Counted from the first letter of the stretch, positions 10,874 through 22,919 are shown. The stretch: DNA of 64,000 bases from Melastoma dodecandrum (GCA_029817715.1 JARUPY010000606.1:992001-1056000); one strand, 5' to 3'. Notes: generated from the letters alone by a model not told the origin. Numbers and translations are program-made.

Positions 10874-13348
10874 TTATTCCTCAAACAAGGAGGGCTGCTT
10901 GTTCCGCATTTCTGTTTCATGTTCCCAGATTCTCTGTTCTTTCCTATCTCCCATCCAGAGGACTTGCACCAGTGGCACTTTTCTTTTTCGTAGTATTCGT
11001 TCATCCCGATCAATAATTCGTACTAGTTGTACTGTCACGCTCAGATTGTCGTTCACTATGACTTCTGATGTCTCCGCCTTTAACTCCGGGTCTGGTTCGT
11101 ATTTGCGCAATATTGATACATGAAAAAAGTCATGACAGTGAGAGAGTTCCGGAGGGATTGCTATGCGATATGCCAACTACCCTATCCGTTCCATTATTTT
11201 ATATAGCCCGATGTAACGAGGATTTTACTTGTGAGCTCTCCTAGCCCTTAACATTGATTTCATCAGTGAAAACTTTAGGAACACCTCGTCATCAACATTA
11301 AATTCCAGGGGCCTCCTTCTGCGATGAGCATAGCACTTTTGTCGACTCTGTGCAGTTTTCATCCATTCTCTGACTGTAGTCACCACATCTGAGGTTTCCT
11401 CTATCAACTCAGGTCCATTGAATGTTCTTTCTCCTAGTTCATTCCAACACAATGGTCATCTACAACTTCTCCCACAAAGGGCTTCGAAGGGTGCCATTCC
11501 AATACTTGCGTGATAACTATTATTGTACGCGAATTCCACCAATGGCAAGTGATCGACCCAGCTTTCTTTCCACTCAAGAGCACACACCCTGAGCATATCT
11601 TCTAACGTCTGGATGGTTCTTTCTGTCTGTCCGTCCGTCTATGGATGGAAGGTTGTACTCATTTGCAACTTTGTATCCAAAGCCACTTGTAAGTTCCTCC
11701 ACAGTTTAGATGTGAATCGTGGATCCCGATCAGACGTAATAGTATGGGGTACACCGTGGTATCTCACTACTTCCTTGATATGCAGCTTAGCCAATGATTC
11801 CAATGACCAGATGTGCCGACTTCGTGAGTCTATCAACCAATACCCATACCGAATCCAAGTTTCAGCCTCCTATGGGTAGGTTTGTTACGAAATCCATTGC
11901 TATGTCTTCCCATTTCCATTATGGCACCGGGAGTGGTTCTAATAATCCTCCTGGTCGTTGGTGTTCAATTTTCACCTGACATGTCTTGCAATGATTCACG
12001 TACCTGGCCACGTCTTTCTTCATCTTAAGCCACCGGAAATCCTTTCGCAGGTTTCTATACATCTTTGTAATACCTGGATGTACGCTATATTTACGCTTAT
12101 GTGCCTCATCCATCAATATACGATTCACTTCCTTCACGTCAGGTACGCATACACTTCCTTGGAATCTCCACATCCCATCCGGTTCTAGTTCAAACTGGGC
12201 ATATTTCTCTGTTCCGATCTCTTCTCACACCATTCTTAAGTACTCAACCTGGGGTTGTGCTTCTCGAATCATCATTAACATTTCTAGTTGTACCTGCCCT
12301 TTAGCCATACATAATCGTCCATCTGGCTCCTCGAGGTGTAAGTCTAAATTACTTAATTGTTCTATCATTCGTGACTCTTCGGCCACGAAACACATGAGCG
12401 AACAATGCTTCATGCTCAGGGCATCTGCCACCACATTCGCTTTGCCTGGATGATATTGAATTGTACAATCATAATCTTTTAATAGTTCCATCCACCTTCG
12501 TTAACTCATATTCAACTCTTGCTGTGTGAATATATACTTCAGATTTTTATGGTCTGTGTATACTTCTAATTTTTCTCCATACAGATAATGTCTCCACAAT
12601 TTTAGTGCAAATACCACAGCAACGAACTCTAAATCATGCGTTGGATAGTTGTCCGCACCGATAACAAGTGAATTCTCTGGACACACATGAATCTCCATAG
12701 TGACGTCTCCCGCATCTCTGGCAAAGGGGGGACCTCCTGTTCTCGCTCCCTGGCCTTGTCCCTGAGAGAATGATCGTGCCGATATAGGACTTCTCGGGGG
12801 TCGGTTTACCTGAAACCGCGGAGCAGAGGATGATGACTCTCCTAACCGGAATCTCTTCCTTGGAGGTCGTCCTACTCCTAACATCCTTCTCATGTTTGCC
12901 TCCTCTCCCGCAGCTTTCATGTCTGCCCATCCTTTTTCGGCACTCTGTGTTCTCATATATATCTCCTCGTAAGTTGTGAGCATCAGAGTTCTCAATTGGA
13001 ATATGATTTCCGGCCTTAGTTCCTCCTCGAACTTCTTGGCCTTCACTTCAGCATTCATCAACGGTCCATACCTCGACATAGTGGAAAACTGTGCCTCATA
13101 CTCATCTACTAACAACCCCTCCTGCCTTAGGTATAAGATTCTCTAGTTTTCTTTTCTCTGAACACGTGAGGATAGAATTTTCCTAGGAACGCCGTTCTGA
13201 ACACTGTCCATTCATCCCAAGAATGAAGAATCCGTGCTCCATGCTTGTTGGCCTTCCACCAGTTATTCGCTTCTTGCTTAATCGACTGTTGTACCAACAT
13301 CATCTTATCTTCTGTTGAACATCCCAGCACATCAAAAGCATTCTCCAA
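10874..13348 (-). pseudogene. Broken gag and pol of element B; protease and RT deleted
   Basis: Read on the minus strand from 13348 leftward. First comes gag (ENAFDVLGCSTEDKMMLVQQ, 13127-13348; further gag 12650-13115 with a zinc-knuckle start CYRCGQ). An abrupt join near 12650 leads to RNase H ([20 protein letters not shown], then [11 protein letters not shown]), and then integrase zinc region (EHQRPGGLLEPL, 11919-12173), integrase core pieces (11225-11836) and a chromodomain-like end (VQVLWMGDRKEQRIWEHETE, 10874-11176). Several frameshifts and stops separate the pieces. The whole protease-RT block expected between knuckle and RNase H is missing. Non-functional. Confidence 0.85.
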
Positions 13349-13399
13349 TTCGACGATAAATTCTTCTGCCTTCTCAGGCCTTCTTCGCCCTAATAGATG

Positions 13400-14053
13400 G
13401 GTACTTCGAGTTTCCGAAATTGCCCGATGAGCGTGACCTTTCTCTTGCGTTGTAGTCTCTCATCCCTAGGAGGAAAATTCCGCACAGCAATACGTATGCC
13501 CTCCTCAGACATCCTGCGATTACAACAACTGCATTATTAGTCCAAGTATTATGTCTCTTACACATAATACTACATCAACAGAAGTATGCAATAGCATATA
13601 GGTTTGCTCAATATCAAGCACACGATCGTTTAATTCAGAGCAATCGACATTTATCTTCGTAACACGACATCCATATCACAATATGTCATCCAATCAAGAC
13701 ACTCTTTTCAACAACTCGAGAAGAATGTCTTCCCTTATCTTTCTAGATTCGGTCAACTTCCAGGAATTGCTCATTTTCGTTCCTTGTCGGCCCTTCACAG
13801 TCTCAGAGCCCAAAACATTCCGAATTCCCTTCAAATTCACATACTCAACCTTTCAATCATATTACGTAAAAATCAACTGTATTTCCAGTCACTCATTTGT
13901 TTCCCAAGAAGTGCTTGTAACCAGTCAAATAAGTTTAACCAACTCATGCGCATGTTTCCGCACTTAACTTCATTTCCCGAGTCTAGAACCGGCTCGTTTA
14001 CATTTCAAAATTCCAACTTTATTACTCCAAGCTTAACCCGCTCTAATTCCACT
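13400..14053 (-). other. 5' leader of element B
   Basis: Non-coding sequence between the gag remnant and the 5' LTR. It ends with a degenerate tRNA-Met primer-binding site, GCTCTAATTCCA at about 14039-14050 (intact plus-strand form would be GCTCTGATACCA). I see no conserved ORF. Confidence 0.55.
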
Positions 14054-15713
14054 TGAAAAAACCTCATCACTTTTATTCTATTTTGAAATAGAGGGATATT
14101 CGTTGAGCTTTACTAATGTCCGTAAGATCTCTTATTTAAACACCTGGATACAATTAATTAAAAGAATACAAAAGAAAGTCGTTAGCAAAATACGATGTAC
14201 GGTACCACCCCATATTCTTTAATTTCAATCTTCTGTGCCCAAACGGTGACCCCTCTCTCCTCTTGCAAATACGGTAAAACCAACGTTGGGTTTCTTCTCA
14301 TCTTCAGTAGTTTTATTTAACAAAGAAAACGAGCAAACACACGTCAAAAGTCCCAGGAAGCAACAAATTCCTCCTCGCCTCCTCCAACCATCCTTCATTG
14401 ATTTATTTCTTTTTGTTCTTGGTTCGTTTCTCTGGTAATCTAATGAGAGAAATCTAATTGCAATTTCCCCATTTCCTTATTCCATCTACTCTCCCCCCAC
14501 CCGATATGGCACGTAACATTGTCGCCCTCACCCTGATGGCCGTGGCTATTGCCGGCCTCACTCCCTCCCGGGGACTGGCGACATCGTTCTACATCCCGCA
14601 CAGGCCGTTCCTCTCGACGAATCTCCTTTCAATTTCTTTCACGGTTATGGACACAATTAGTTTGATCACGTCGCCTGCGAACCTTCCTGTTTGTATTCCC
14701 TTCCGGAAAATTGTCCAGCCCATTCGCCTCATTATGTCGTCAAGGCTGTCGACGATTTTATCCGGGAACGGATTCTCTATGAATTCACACAGCCACAGAT
14801 CCTTCCATCTGGTACGTTATCCACGGTTATTCTCACTCGTGCTTCGTTCCGGGCCATCGTTTCCGCCCCAATCATTCTAGTTTAATTCCGGTCGAGTTGA
14901 TCTCAAACATACAACCGTCCAACAATGACCTTTCTGACTTAATTCATCCACAGGGAGAAAGCAACCAACCAATTAAGGTTGAATTCTCCAATTTCCATCA
15001 TCTGGTCGTGGGTTATAGGAGCAATCCTTCCAATAAGGCCCTAGAGCGCACTTATGGTTCTATCACTTAATGACCAGGCTTACGCAGGGATGAACAAACT
15101 TCAAAGACTAGGCTTACGTAGGGACGGACAAAAGTAGAGTAACAGATGGAGCAACCCATGAAATCAATGGACAACCCACAGTCACTGCTGCTACCAGACA
15201 TACCCAAGCAAGACGGCGACGACACTACGGAAGCAAAAGGGGTATGAGGAAAAACAGACAAGGCGGAGTAGGAACCGTACCTCTTTCCACTTCCTCCGAA
15301 AAATACTTTAAGTTCTCGACGTCTCCGTACAATTTCGCTCCGGGTCGGACGCTTTAACACGTCCATTTCTCAAGGTTCCGCACGGAAATCCACCATCGAC
15401 GTCACTGTATTCACCTTTTCCCTCTCCTTCTTGTCTTCCTTTCTTTTGTCTTCCTCCACCTTCCTCTTCTTCAGAAATCTTTCCATTTTTCTCTCTTTTT
15501 ATTATTATTATTATCTCAAGTCACCGTTCTGCTCTTTTCTCGCATGGACTTAGTGTCCCTTAATGATAGCCAGGGTCTCACCATTTTTCTCCATTTTCTA
15601 ATTACCATCAAATTTAGTTTTAATAAGATGTCGGCCAAATATGGAGAATTGTCCAAAACATTCAACCATATCTTAAATTGACAATTTATAATTACAAATT
15701 TCGGATAATTACA
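14054..15713 (-). repeat. 5' LTR of element B (1660 bp)
   Basis: Starts TGAAAAAACC next to the decayed primer site and ends GGATAATTACA at 15713. From 14525 on it matches the left LTR. The uninterrupted CGCCCTCACCC here shows the original target into which element A inserted in the other copy. Confidence 0.83.
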
Positions 15714-16131
15714 AAAGCGAGCAGAGAGGGATGTGACGAGGGCATCCACCTTGTTGCAATCGAATTTGATAAGAAGCATGTCGTCGACATATACAAGCAG
15801 TAAGTTTGTCTCATTGGCCATTTGCAAGTAGAATAAGGATGTATCCTACTAGCTTTGAGAGAATCCCAGGGAGAACAGTACGCCTGAGAAACATCCAAAC
15901 CAAGCGCGAGGGGCTTAACGGACTGTATAGCGACTTTTGTAGTTGACACACATGGTTTGGGAAGTGACCGTCGAAGCAGTCGGGTGGCTGCTTTATGTAC
16001 ACTATCTCGGATAGGTCTCCATGGAGAAAGGCGTTGTGAACGTCTAATTGGCGGAGCACCCATTCACAAGAGATAACGACTATCAAGATCAGATGAACAA
16101 TGGTAGGTTTGATGACAGGATTGTAGGTCTC

Positions 16132-16179
16132 ATGGAAATCGAGCGTCTAATGGAAATCGAGCGTCTAATGGAAATCGAG
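16132..16179. repeat. 18-bp tandem repeat, about 2.7 copies
   Basis: The unit ATGGAAATCGAGCGTCTA is repeated at 16132, 16150 and partially at 16168. The unit length is a multiple of three, within the decayed copia region just upstream of RT. Confidence 0.85.
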
Positions 16180-16983
16180 GCCTGGTCGTTGATGGAAATC
16201 TTGCACAACAAGTCGCCCTTTATGACGTTTGATGGTATCGTCGGGTCATGTCTTGAGCTTGAATAATCAATCGACAACATTATGAGAAGATCGTGGGGGG
16301 GTTTGAGATGAGAGCTTGGTATTCATCGATCATTGTCGCCTTCCAAGAGGTTGTCCAGAGCACCATTCGATGAGATGTTGGAACAGAGGGTAGTGATTGT
16401 GCCTTAAGGCTGAAAAGGATGCGAGGATGATGAGTTCCATCACGCATGCGAATCACCATGGGGTGCTGAGAAGGGGCAATCATGGAATCTGTCACTGCAA
16501 AAGAGGATGCAGCTAATGTATAAGAGGGTGCATTCATGATAAGAGTCTTTGTTGACGATGTAGGCAAATGAGTAATTTCCAGTGGTGGGGCGAATCCAGT
16601 CAAAGCACGGGAGGCAATAAAGATCTTGGAAACCATGGGAGCGACGAACCGCTTGGGCTGAGAGGTCGTGGCTGGTAAGATAAACATAAATTAGTCGACC
16701 TAGGAACCTTGGACGTGCGTTGTTGTAAGAGAAGGTCTCGATAGGGGAGCATAGCTTCTTCAAAGCGAGCATGGCAGCGCTCGGTACAGGGATCATAATC
16801 GATAGACTTTGTGAGTATCGAAGCAACCGAGAAATATACAAGGACCTTCCTTGGATAAAAGTTTGTGCGGTGCGAGATGTTCGGTGTAGGGAAAGTAGAG
16901 ACACTCAAACGGCCTTAGTAAGGAGTATTCTGGCAACGACCATGGACGAGGACGAACAAGGTGTCATGATGGATAGATGACAG

Positions 16984-17097
16984 TGCCAAGACGGTTGACA
17001 ATGTGGTTGACTGTGCTGACGACATCATCCTAGAAGCCAATGCCAAGACGGTTGACAATGTGGTTGACTGTGCTGACGACATCATCCTAGAAGCCAA
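16984..17097. repeat. 57-bp perfect tandem duplication
   Basis: Units 16984-17040 and 17041-17097 are identical, starting TGCCAAGACGGTTGAC. 57 bp equals 19 codons, so the copia frame would be kept. Identity in an otherwise decayed element indicates a recent local duplication. Confidence 0.93.
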
Positions 17098-17589
17098 GTT
17101 TAACAAGTGTCGACGTCTTCGTTTTGCAACGTTGTTCTGTTACAGGGTGTACGGACAAGAAACACCGAAGAGAGATCCCATGATTAGTGAGGAAGGAGCA
17201 CATAGAGGCGTTAATGTATTATCAACCGTGATCACATTGTCTCCGAAATAGCCCCACAAAGTGATTGTGCACATCGGATTTCCTACGAAGGAGATAGAGC
17301 CAGGCATACTGAGAATAATCATCCACGAAAATAATGTAGTAACAAAAACCAACATTTGAAGGAGCTGACACTTGCCATACATCCGAGTACAGCAAAGAAA
17401 AGGGGGGTCTTTTCGGGACTCATACGAGGTTGAAATGGAAGATGTTGTGCCCTCTCGAGAGCATAAGCAAACACAGCGGTTGCTTGGCGGAACAGGTAGG
17501 GAGCAGGTCGTCTCTTCAAAGAAAACAGAGAACAGCTGGGCCAGGGTGAAAGAAGTGGGAGTACCAATCGACTGTGATGGAAGCGGTTA

Positions 17590-17743
17590 CGCTCCGTTTG
17601 GATAACGTGGAATCCAACGGAAAAGATGGGAAAATTAATGAAATTGGAAAAGGCGGTGGCAAACGTGGGCGGGGAGAGTGATTTCTTCTGGGGATTTGCG
17701 TTATTCGTTCTTTTCTTTCCCTCCCCAAAATTCAAATAGAGCA
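17590..17743. mobile_element. Tourist-like MITE (154 bp) in copia remnant C
   Basis: The ends form an imperfect inverted repeat: CGCTCCGTTTGGA on the left and, reverse-complemented, TGCTCTATTTGAA on the right. They are flanked by TTA at 17587-17589 and 17744-17746, the 3-bp target duplication of PIF/Harbinger elements. The GCTCCGTTTGG start is typical of plant MITEs. Inference from ends only. Confidence 0.5.
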
Positions 17744-18561
17744 TTAAGGTTGAGGGTGATACCGTAAAGAGGGAGGACCGTTAGCCCAAAGCCGCAACAG
17801 GATGTTCCCTATGCGGTGAGCCTTCATGACGAACGAAGATGCGTAAAAAGAAACCAAACAATCATTATCATTTAAAAGACGCTTAACTGACAAGAGATGA
17901 TGTTGAAGTTATGAAACATGGAGCACATACACAAGCCGAAGATCATTATGATGGGTTGACATGTGCATTTTGTCTGATTTCAACGATGGAAAGTTTGGCA
18001 CTGTCCCTGATACGGACACTGTTGGGCCCTAAGTATGGACGAATGGTATGAAGCATACCGACTGAAGGGTCATGTGATCAGTGGCTCCAGAGTCGGGATA
18101 TCACGTCATTCAACTGCCTCGTTGATGGACATAACAGGCGAGAGCTTCTGGAACATCAACAATAGAGTGATTGAATCGAAGAAGACATGACAATGCGACA
18201 TGGCCTCATTTGCCACATACTTGGTAGGAGGCAACACGAACAAGAGGAGCAGAATCCGGGTTTGGGTGATTACAGGGAGTGATGCATCAAGTTGAATTAA
18301 ATAAAAGGAGTGGTGGTGGAAGAGACAACACCTTTGGAGAGACGAGTTAACGTTCGAGAACTATTACTTCAACCACTTGATTAAAGGTAGTCGGTGCTAA
18401 TGATGATTATAAAGACGAGCATGAAGAGGTTGTCGTTGAGAGATGCAACAATGTGGTGGCCAAAGGAAGTCATGTGGAGGCGTTGCATTGAGGGCAGCCG
18501 AAGCTAACGATGACGACAAGGGTGAAAGGGCAACAAGATCGGAAGTTTGCTCTTATATCAT

Positions 18562-19552
18562 GATAGATTCCCATTAAGATTAAGAGATAAATGTTTACAA
18601 TACTCTAAAGTATCTCGACTAAGCAACAAGCCAATGCATGTTTCAAAGCAATGAATGTTCCATAACCAATATTGGAGGGTTCGTTAGCGTGTCATGGGAA
18701 TGTAATCATAATTAATGTTAATTAACCCAAATCAATTATTGACACGCGAATTGAACGGCCACGATTAGTTGCTTTTTCTCCTGCACCACCGTTGCAGAGG
18801 GGGGAAAATGAAGTCAAAACAAAATTTTTGAGGGGTCTAGGAGACCAAAATAATTTAATTGTGAAAAAATAAAGATCATAGACGACAACATTACTTCCTA
18901 CAACAACAATTGAAGATCCCATCGCAAGAACCCACAAATATTATTCATGTTACATGATATGTGAGCCATGGTCTGCGTAGTATACAATTTTAAGGATACA
19001 GGTCATTGGCACACTGAGCGTACTAGAAATTTGGGAATATAAAATTTCGCAGTACGAATATAAATTTGGAAATAGTGTAACAAATTGTCATAAGATATGT
19101 GTGATAACATTCTCTAATCACAAGAATAGAAAATCCGGAGTGCGGTTGGGTTGAGCTCGGGTGAATATTTACTGGAATTTCAAGAAGGTATTTCGATGAA
19201 GACATCATGGCTGTGGAGCTTGATATGGTAGGTGCTCAGGAGTGACGAAGAACACCAAATATATAAAAGTTGATCTTCAGGAAGATGGCAAAGAACAAGG
19301 GGGGTGTATCAGGCGTCCGCAAAACTTCGTCGTCCGTTGCGTGAGAAGAGAACGCTCGAGAGCTTCATTAAAATAATGAGCGCCTCAATATTGAAGAGTG
19401 TCCTCAAATGAGGGGGAGGGGGCATCTATTTATAGATTCAGTGGCATATTATTTTAATAAAAATAGTCATCACGGGTTAGACCATGAGGTGGACTTGAGC
19501 TAGCTGAAATATGAGTCAGGCCATGAATCAGGTTAGCATATGGCCATGTGTT
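18562..19552. other. Unassigned; probably contains the 5' LTR of copia element C
   Basis: AT-rich without a convincing ORF. It begins beside the decayed primer site, so an LTR of element C should start here, but no second copy is in the window to fix its end. A purine run followed by CTATTTATAG (19410-19437) resembles a promoter-proximal LTR sequence. No gene seen. Confidence 0.4.
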
Positions 19553-19689
19553 GTTAAATGCGCGCTTAAAGCGCCTAGCTACGGCGGAGCGCGGCGACAA
19601 TGCTTCGTGTTTGGGCGTTGGCACGTGCTTCGTACTTAAAGCATTGGGCGTCGGGCGCACAGAAGCCCCCTAGGTGCAACGGGAATAAA

Positions 19690-20090
19690 ACGACATATCT
19701 CTTCCCTTTGCCCTATAATGCTACCATTCTCTTTCCTCCTCCTCTTCCCCCGTCGTTTCTCTGCTTTCGTCCTCTGTCACTGCCCTACCCCGTCCTCCGC
19801 TGCTGTTTCTCAACTTCCGTCCTTTGTCGTTGCCATTCCCTTCCTTCACAGTCGTTCTTCCATTGTCGTCCCTCCTTTGTTGTCGACTTCCTCTCCCACC
19901 AACGTCCCCTCCCTTCCCCCTCCTTTGTCGCCGCCCTTCCCCCTCTTATGACGTCGTTCCTCCCCTGTCGTCATCTGTCGCTGCCATTCCCCCTCCTCTG
20001 TCGCCCTTCTCCATCATTTACTACTGTCGCTACCACTATCGTTCCTCCGCCTCCTCCATTCGTTGTCGTTGTCGGTAGCCTTCTCCATCC
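19690..20090 (+). repeat. Pyrimidine-rich low-complexity stretch
   Basis: About 400 bp dominated by CCT/TCC/GTC words with few purines on the plus strand, in the 5' region of the hAT element. The 193-codon frame across it is serine/proline/phenylalanine-biased and is best read as a composition artefact. Confidence 0.7.
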
Positions 20091-20189
20091 CTTCCATTTT
20101 TATCAACTTCATTTTTTTAGTGATATTATGAATGGATTATTGGGACTAATTATTGGAGAATGTATTGATGGGGTTGGTTGATTGATATT

Positions 20190-22747
20190 AGGAAATGGAT
20201 TCATTGAAATCTTTCAAATCTTCGAGAAGAGACATTAGCTAGTCGTACAATTATGTGAAAGATCCAAAACAGCCGAATGCAGTCACTTGCAATTTATGTG
20301 GCTATACGTCTAAAGGTAGTATTTAATGTGCAAAACAACTCCAAATAGGATACTTTAGTAATGCTAGAGCACGTGTCAAATGTCTTAAAAAAGTGAAGGA
20401 TGAGATATGTAGCAAGATGGATGGGGCAAAGATAGCACGACTAAAAGCGATTGGCAGTATTACATCCATTCTAATTGACAACGGCATCCATATAAAAGTT
20501 GACGATTCCCTTGTTCATTCGAAAAGAACAGCATCATCAAGAGGGGAAGTAAGTCAAAAATGAAGTAAAGGAAAGGGGCAAGATGAGGTAGCAGATTGTG
20601 GTGGATGCATGTGACAAAGAGGCGTGGAATAAAGTCATACAGAGCATTGCTAGATGGTTTTATCAGGTTGGCATTCCTTTCAGTATGGTGAATTTACCGA
20701 CTTTCGGTAAGATGGTGGATGATATTGGAAGATATGGTCCTAACTTGAAGCCACCGAGTTACCATGAGATGCAGGTTACGCTGCTCAAGAATGAGGTTAC
20801 TCACATGAAGGAATTGATAAAGATCAATCACGTGGAGAGTTGGTCCGACTATGGTTTGTTCGATAGAGTTCGATGGATGGATAGACATAAGTGGTAAAAG
20901 TTTGACCAACTTCTTGGTGCATTCTTTAAAGGGAAACATATTTTTTAAATCTATTGATGCTTCCGCCTATTCAAAGATGGGAGAAAAGTTATTTGAATTG
21001 CTTGATCAGTTTGTTGATGAGATTGGAACGAAGAACATTGCACCGGGCAGTAACTATGTATTGGCTAAAATTTTAATCTCATGTTTCTTATGCAAGCATC
21101 TTAGCTTTGTAATGAATACAATAAAGTTGATTCAGGCAAAGATAAAGTATTTATATTGGACTCCCTGTGCTGCTCATTTATTGACCTGTTGTTGGAACAT
21201 ACATGAAAGATTCCACAAGTGAAGAGGCCTATTGAACAAGCCATTTTCTTGGTATGATTTATATATATCATGGCAGTGTCTTGAATATATTGAGATCGTA
21301 CATAGAGAAGAAGGAGTTGGTCTGACATGGAGTTACCAGATTTGCAACGAGGTTTATCACGTTGCAAAGGCTACATCTGCTAAAGAATAACATAAGAAAG
21401 ATGTTCGGATCGCAGGTATTTTCCTCTTAGCTATTTGTATGTTATGTTCAAGTCATTTGTTAAATTGGTAATATATATACACTCTTCACAAGAATGGGAG
21501 ATGAACAAGTTATCCAAGATGGTTAAATGGAAAAAAGGCTTCTGGAATTGTGCACCGAAGAACTTTTTGGATAGTGTGCTATATGCATTGCAAGTGATGG
21601 GTACACTTGTGATGATTCTTTGGCTTATGGATAATGAAAAGAAGCCAACCGTGCGATATATTTATGAGGCAATAAATAGGGCCAAACAGACGATTCAAAG
21701 GTTTTTAAATGGAAATGAAGAAATGTATGAAGATATCTTCAAAATGATTGATGATAGATGGAATTGTCAGCTTCACCATCCATTGCATGCAGTGGGACAT
21801 TACTTGAATCATGCTCATTGTGATCGCAACTCCACATATCTTAGCGACTTAGAAGTCATTACTGGATTACATGCTTGCGTAGAAAGGTTGAATCCGATTA
21901 TAGTTGTTCAAGATAAGATCCATAAAGAAATGGCATACTATTTGAGAAGCGCTAGGAATTTTGGAATACCCTTGGCCAACCGATGTAGGACTCAACGATC
22001 ACCGGGTACTTTCGTCTTAGCTATTTAAATTTACATATTCAATGCTATAGTTGTTTAATGAATCATTAACATATATATAATTTCATGACGGTGAAGTAGT
22101 GGGTTTTGTTTGGTGGTGATACCCTCACTCTTCAAAAATTTGCGATAATACTACGTTTGACGTGTAGTGCAACTGGTTGTACGTAAAACTGGAATACTAT
22201 TGAGCATGTTAGCCCCTTCATCATACCATTAACATTTTCTATTATGAGAATTTCACATTCTACTTTTTCAATGTAGATTCATCCTAAGAAGAGGAATCGA
22301 CTATAACATCAAAGGTTGCTAGACCTTGCCTATGTGAAGTACAACCAAAATATCAAAGCAAGACATGGTGCACAAGATAGTATTGATCCTCTTTGCATGG
22401 ATAGTATTGATTATTCTAATGAGTGGCTAGTTAGTGAGATTGAAAAGACCAAGATGAGTCGCAGTGAGGGAGCGTTGGATGTTGATCACGTCGTGAGGAA
22501 CACCCAGAGTTCAAGTAGTTTGAGAACGTTTGATGATGATGAAGTCCATACCGATGTCGAGGAGGAGATTGAAGGAGATGTGGATGGAAATAACACTTTA
22601 GTGAATTGCGGATATGATGATGACAACCATGATAACAACATAGATTTAGATGTTTACATTGTTGTATTTTCATGTCCTTTTGTTATAAAGGTCACACTTC
22701 CAAACTTTGGTTTCATTGCATTCAAAGATGAATTGATCGTACATTGA
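20190..22747 (+). pseudogene. hAT transposase pseudogene (BED-like, DUF659, dimerization region)
   Basis: Translating across frames gives a BED-like zinc finger start (NAVTCNLCGYTSKG, near 20285), then a DUF659-type segment (RWFYQVGIPFSMVNLPTFGK, 20598-20897). This is followed by a segment ending LYWTPCAAHLLTC (20851-21222), the middle domain (FLDSVLYALQVMGTLV, WNCQLHHPLHAVGHYLN, 21435-22028) and the C-terminal hAT dimer region (near 22130-22430, ending IDYSNEWLV). Stops and frameshifts occur throughout. Some breaks coincide with GT...AG intervals, for example after GAGCAT at 22207 up to ATGTAG before ATTCATCC near 22276, suggesting retained introns of the parent gene. Plant hAT elements of this lineage act as cut-and-paste transposases in the nucleus. 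This copy cannot be functional. Confidence 0.85.
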
Positions 22748-22919
22748 AATTATTTAGATAAATTATATTTTCTTTTTAAAATTGGCGCCTACATGTCAAA
22801 AGCGTGTCGTGCGCATTGTGATTAAAGCGACTTGAGACGCCTGCGCTTTGCGCTTAAATCGATTTGGGATGTGTCCTATTAAAAATGTGTTGTGCGTAAT
22901 TATATACACACAACAATTA
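21355..22919 (+). repeat. 1565-bp tandem duplication, copy 1
   Basis: Starts TATCACGTTGCAAAGG inside the transposase pseudogene and runs through its 3' end. It also includes TSD GGATG plus about 49 bp (22872-22920) matching the tip of the element F LTR. It is nearly identical to 22920-24484, including two identical ORFs of 197 and 143 codons. Confidence 0.93.

Larger units (their letters stand above)
9750..15713 (-). mobile_element. Element B: decayed Ty3/gypsy element hosting element A in its 3' LTR
   Basis: A minus-strand gypsy element. Its right (5') LTR is 14054-15713; the visible part of its left (3') LTR is 9750-10837, the rest lying beyond element A and outside the window. Both LTR copies end ATTACA on the plus strand, and a purine-rich tract (GGAGGGGAGTAAC on the minus strand, near 10838-10852) adjoins the left one. 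A decayed tRNA-Met primer site (GCTCTAATTCCA, near 14039-14050) flanks the right one. Internal sequence encodes broken chromodomain-integrase-RNase H-gag pieces; protease and RT are absent. It is inserted into the RT domain of copia remnant C at 15713/15714. Confidence 0.85.
15714..17460 (-). pseudogene. Copia integrase-RT remnant of element C
   Basis: Minus-strand peptides in several frames. Integrase core: CYY-type segment with SFVGNPMCTITLWGYF (17140-17382), preceded by LPFQPRMSPEKTPL. The linker before RT holds PSQHPMVIRMRDGTHHPRIL and MIDEYQALISNPP (16280-16687). RT contains RQLDVHNAFLHGDLSEIVYI (15811-16086) and the catalytic VYVDDMLLIKF (just inside 15714-15827). The reading ends abruptly at 15713, where the LTR of element B starts. 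Two in-frame tandem duplications (57 bp and 18 bp) lie inside. Order and motifs are those of plant RE1/TNT-type copia elements; not functional. Confidence 0.82.
15714..18560 (-). mobile_element. Element C: Ty1/copia remnant, interrupted by element B
   Basis: A minus-strand copia element cut in its RT by element B; the RNase H and 3' end must lie left of the window. Read right to left: a decayed tRNA-Met-like primer site near 18549-18562 (GCTCTTATATCATG), a zinc knuckle (CGK.GHVALSC, near 18190-18230), a protease motif (PDSGATDHM, near 18085-18115), integrase (about 17140-17460), the linker, and RT. Only about 300 bp separate the knuckle from the primer site, so most of gag has been lost. Frameshifts and stops are throughout. 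The matching 5' LTR should begin at about 18562 but I could not fix its far end. Confidence 0.8.

Noticed and set aside
16984..17097. Direct repeats as a CRISPR-like array
   Set aside because: Only two abutting identical units with no spacers, in a plant retrotransposon remnant.
19600..20181. 193-codon plus-strand ORF
   Set aside because: Lies in a pyrimidine-rich low-complexity stretch; the translation is Pro/Ser/Phe/Leu-biased without domains, and overlapping frames are equally open.
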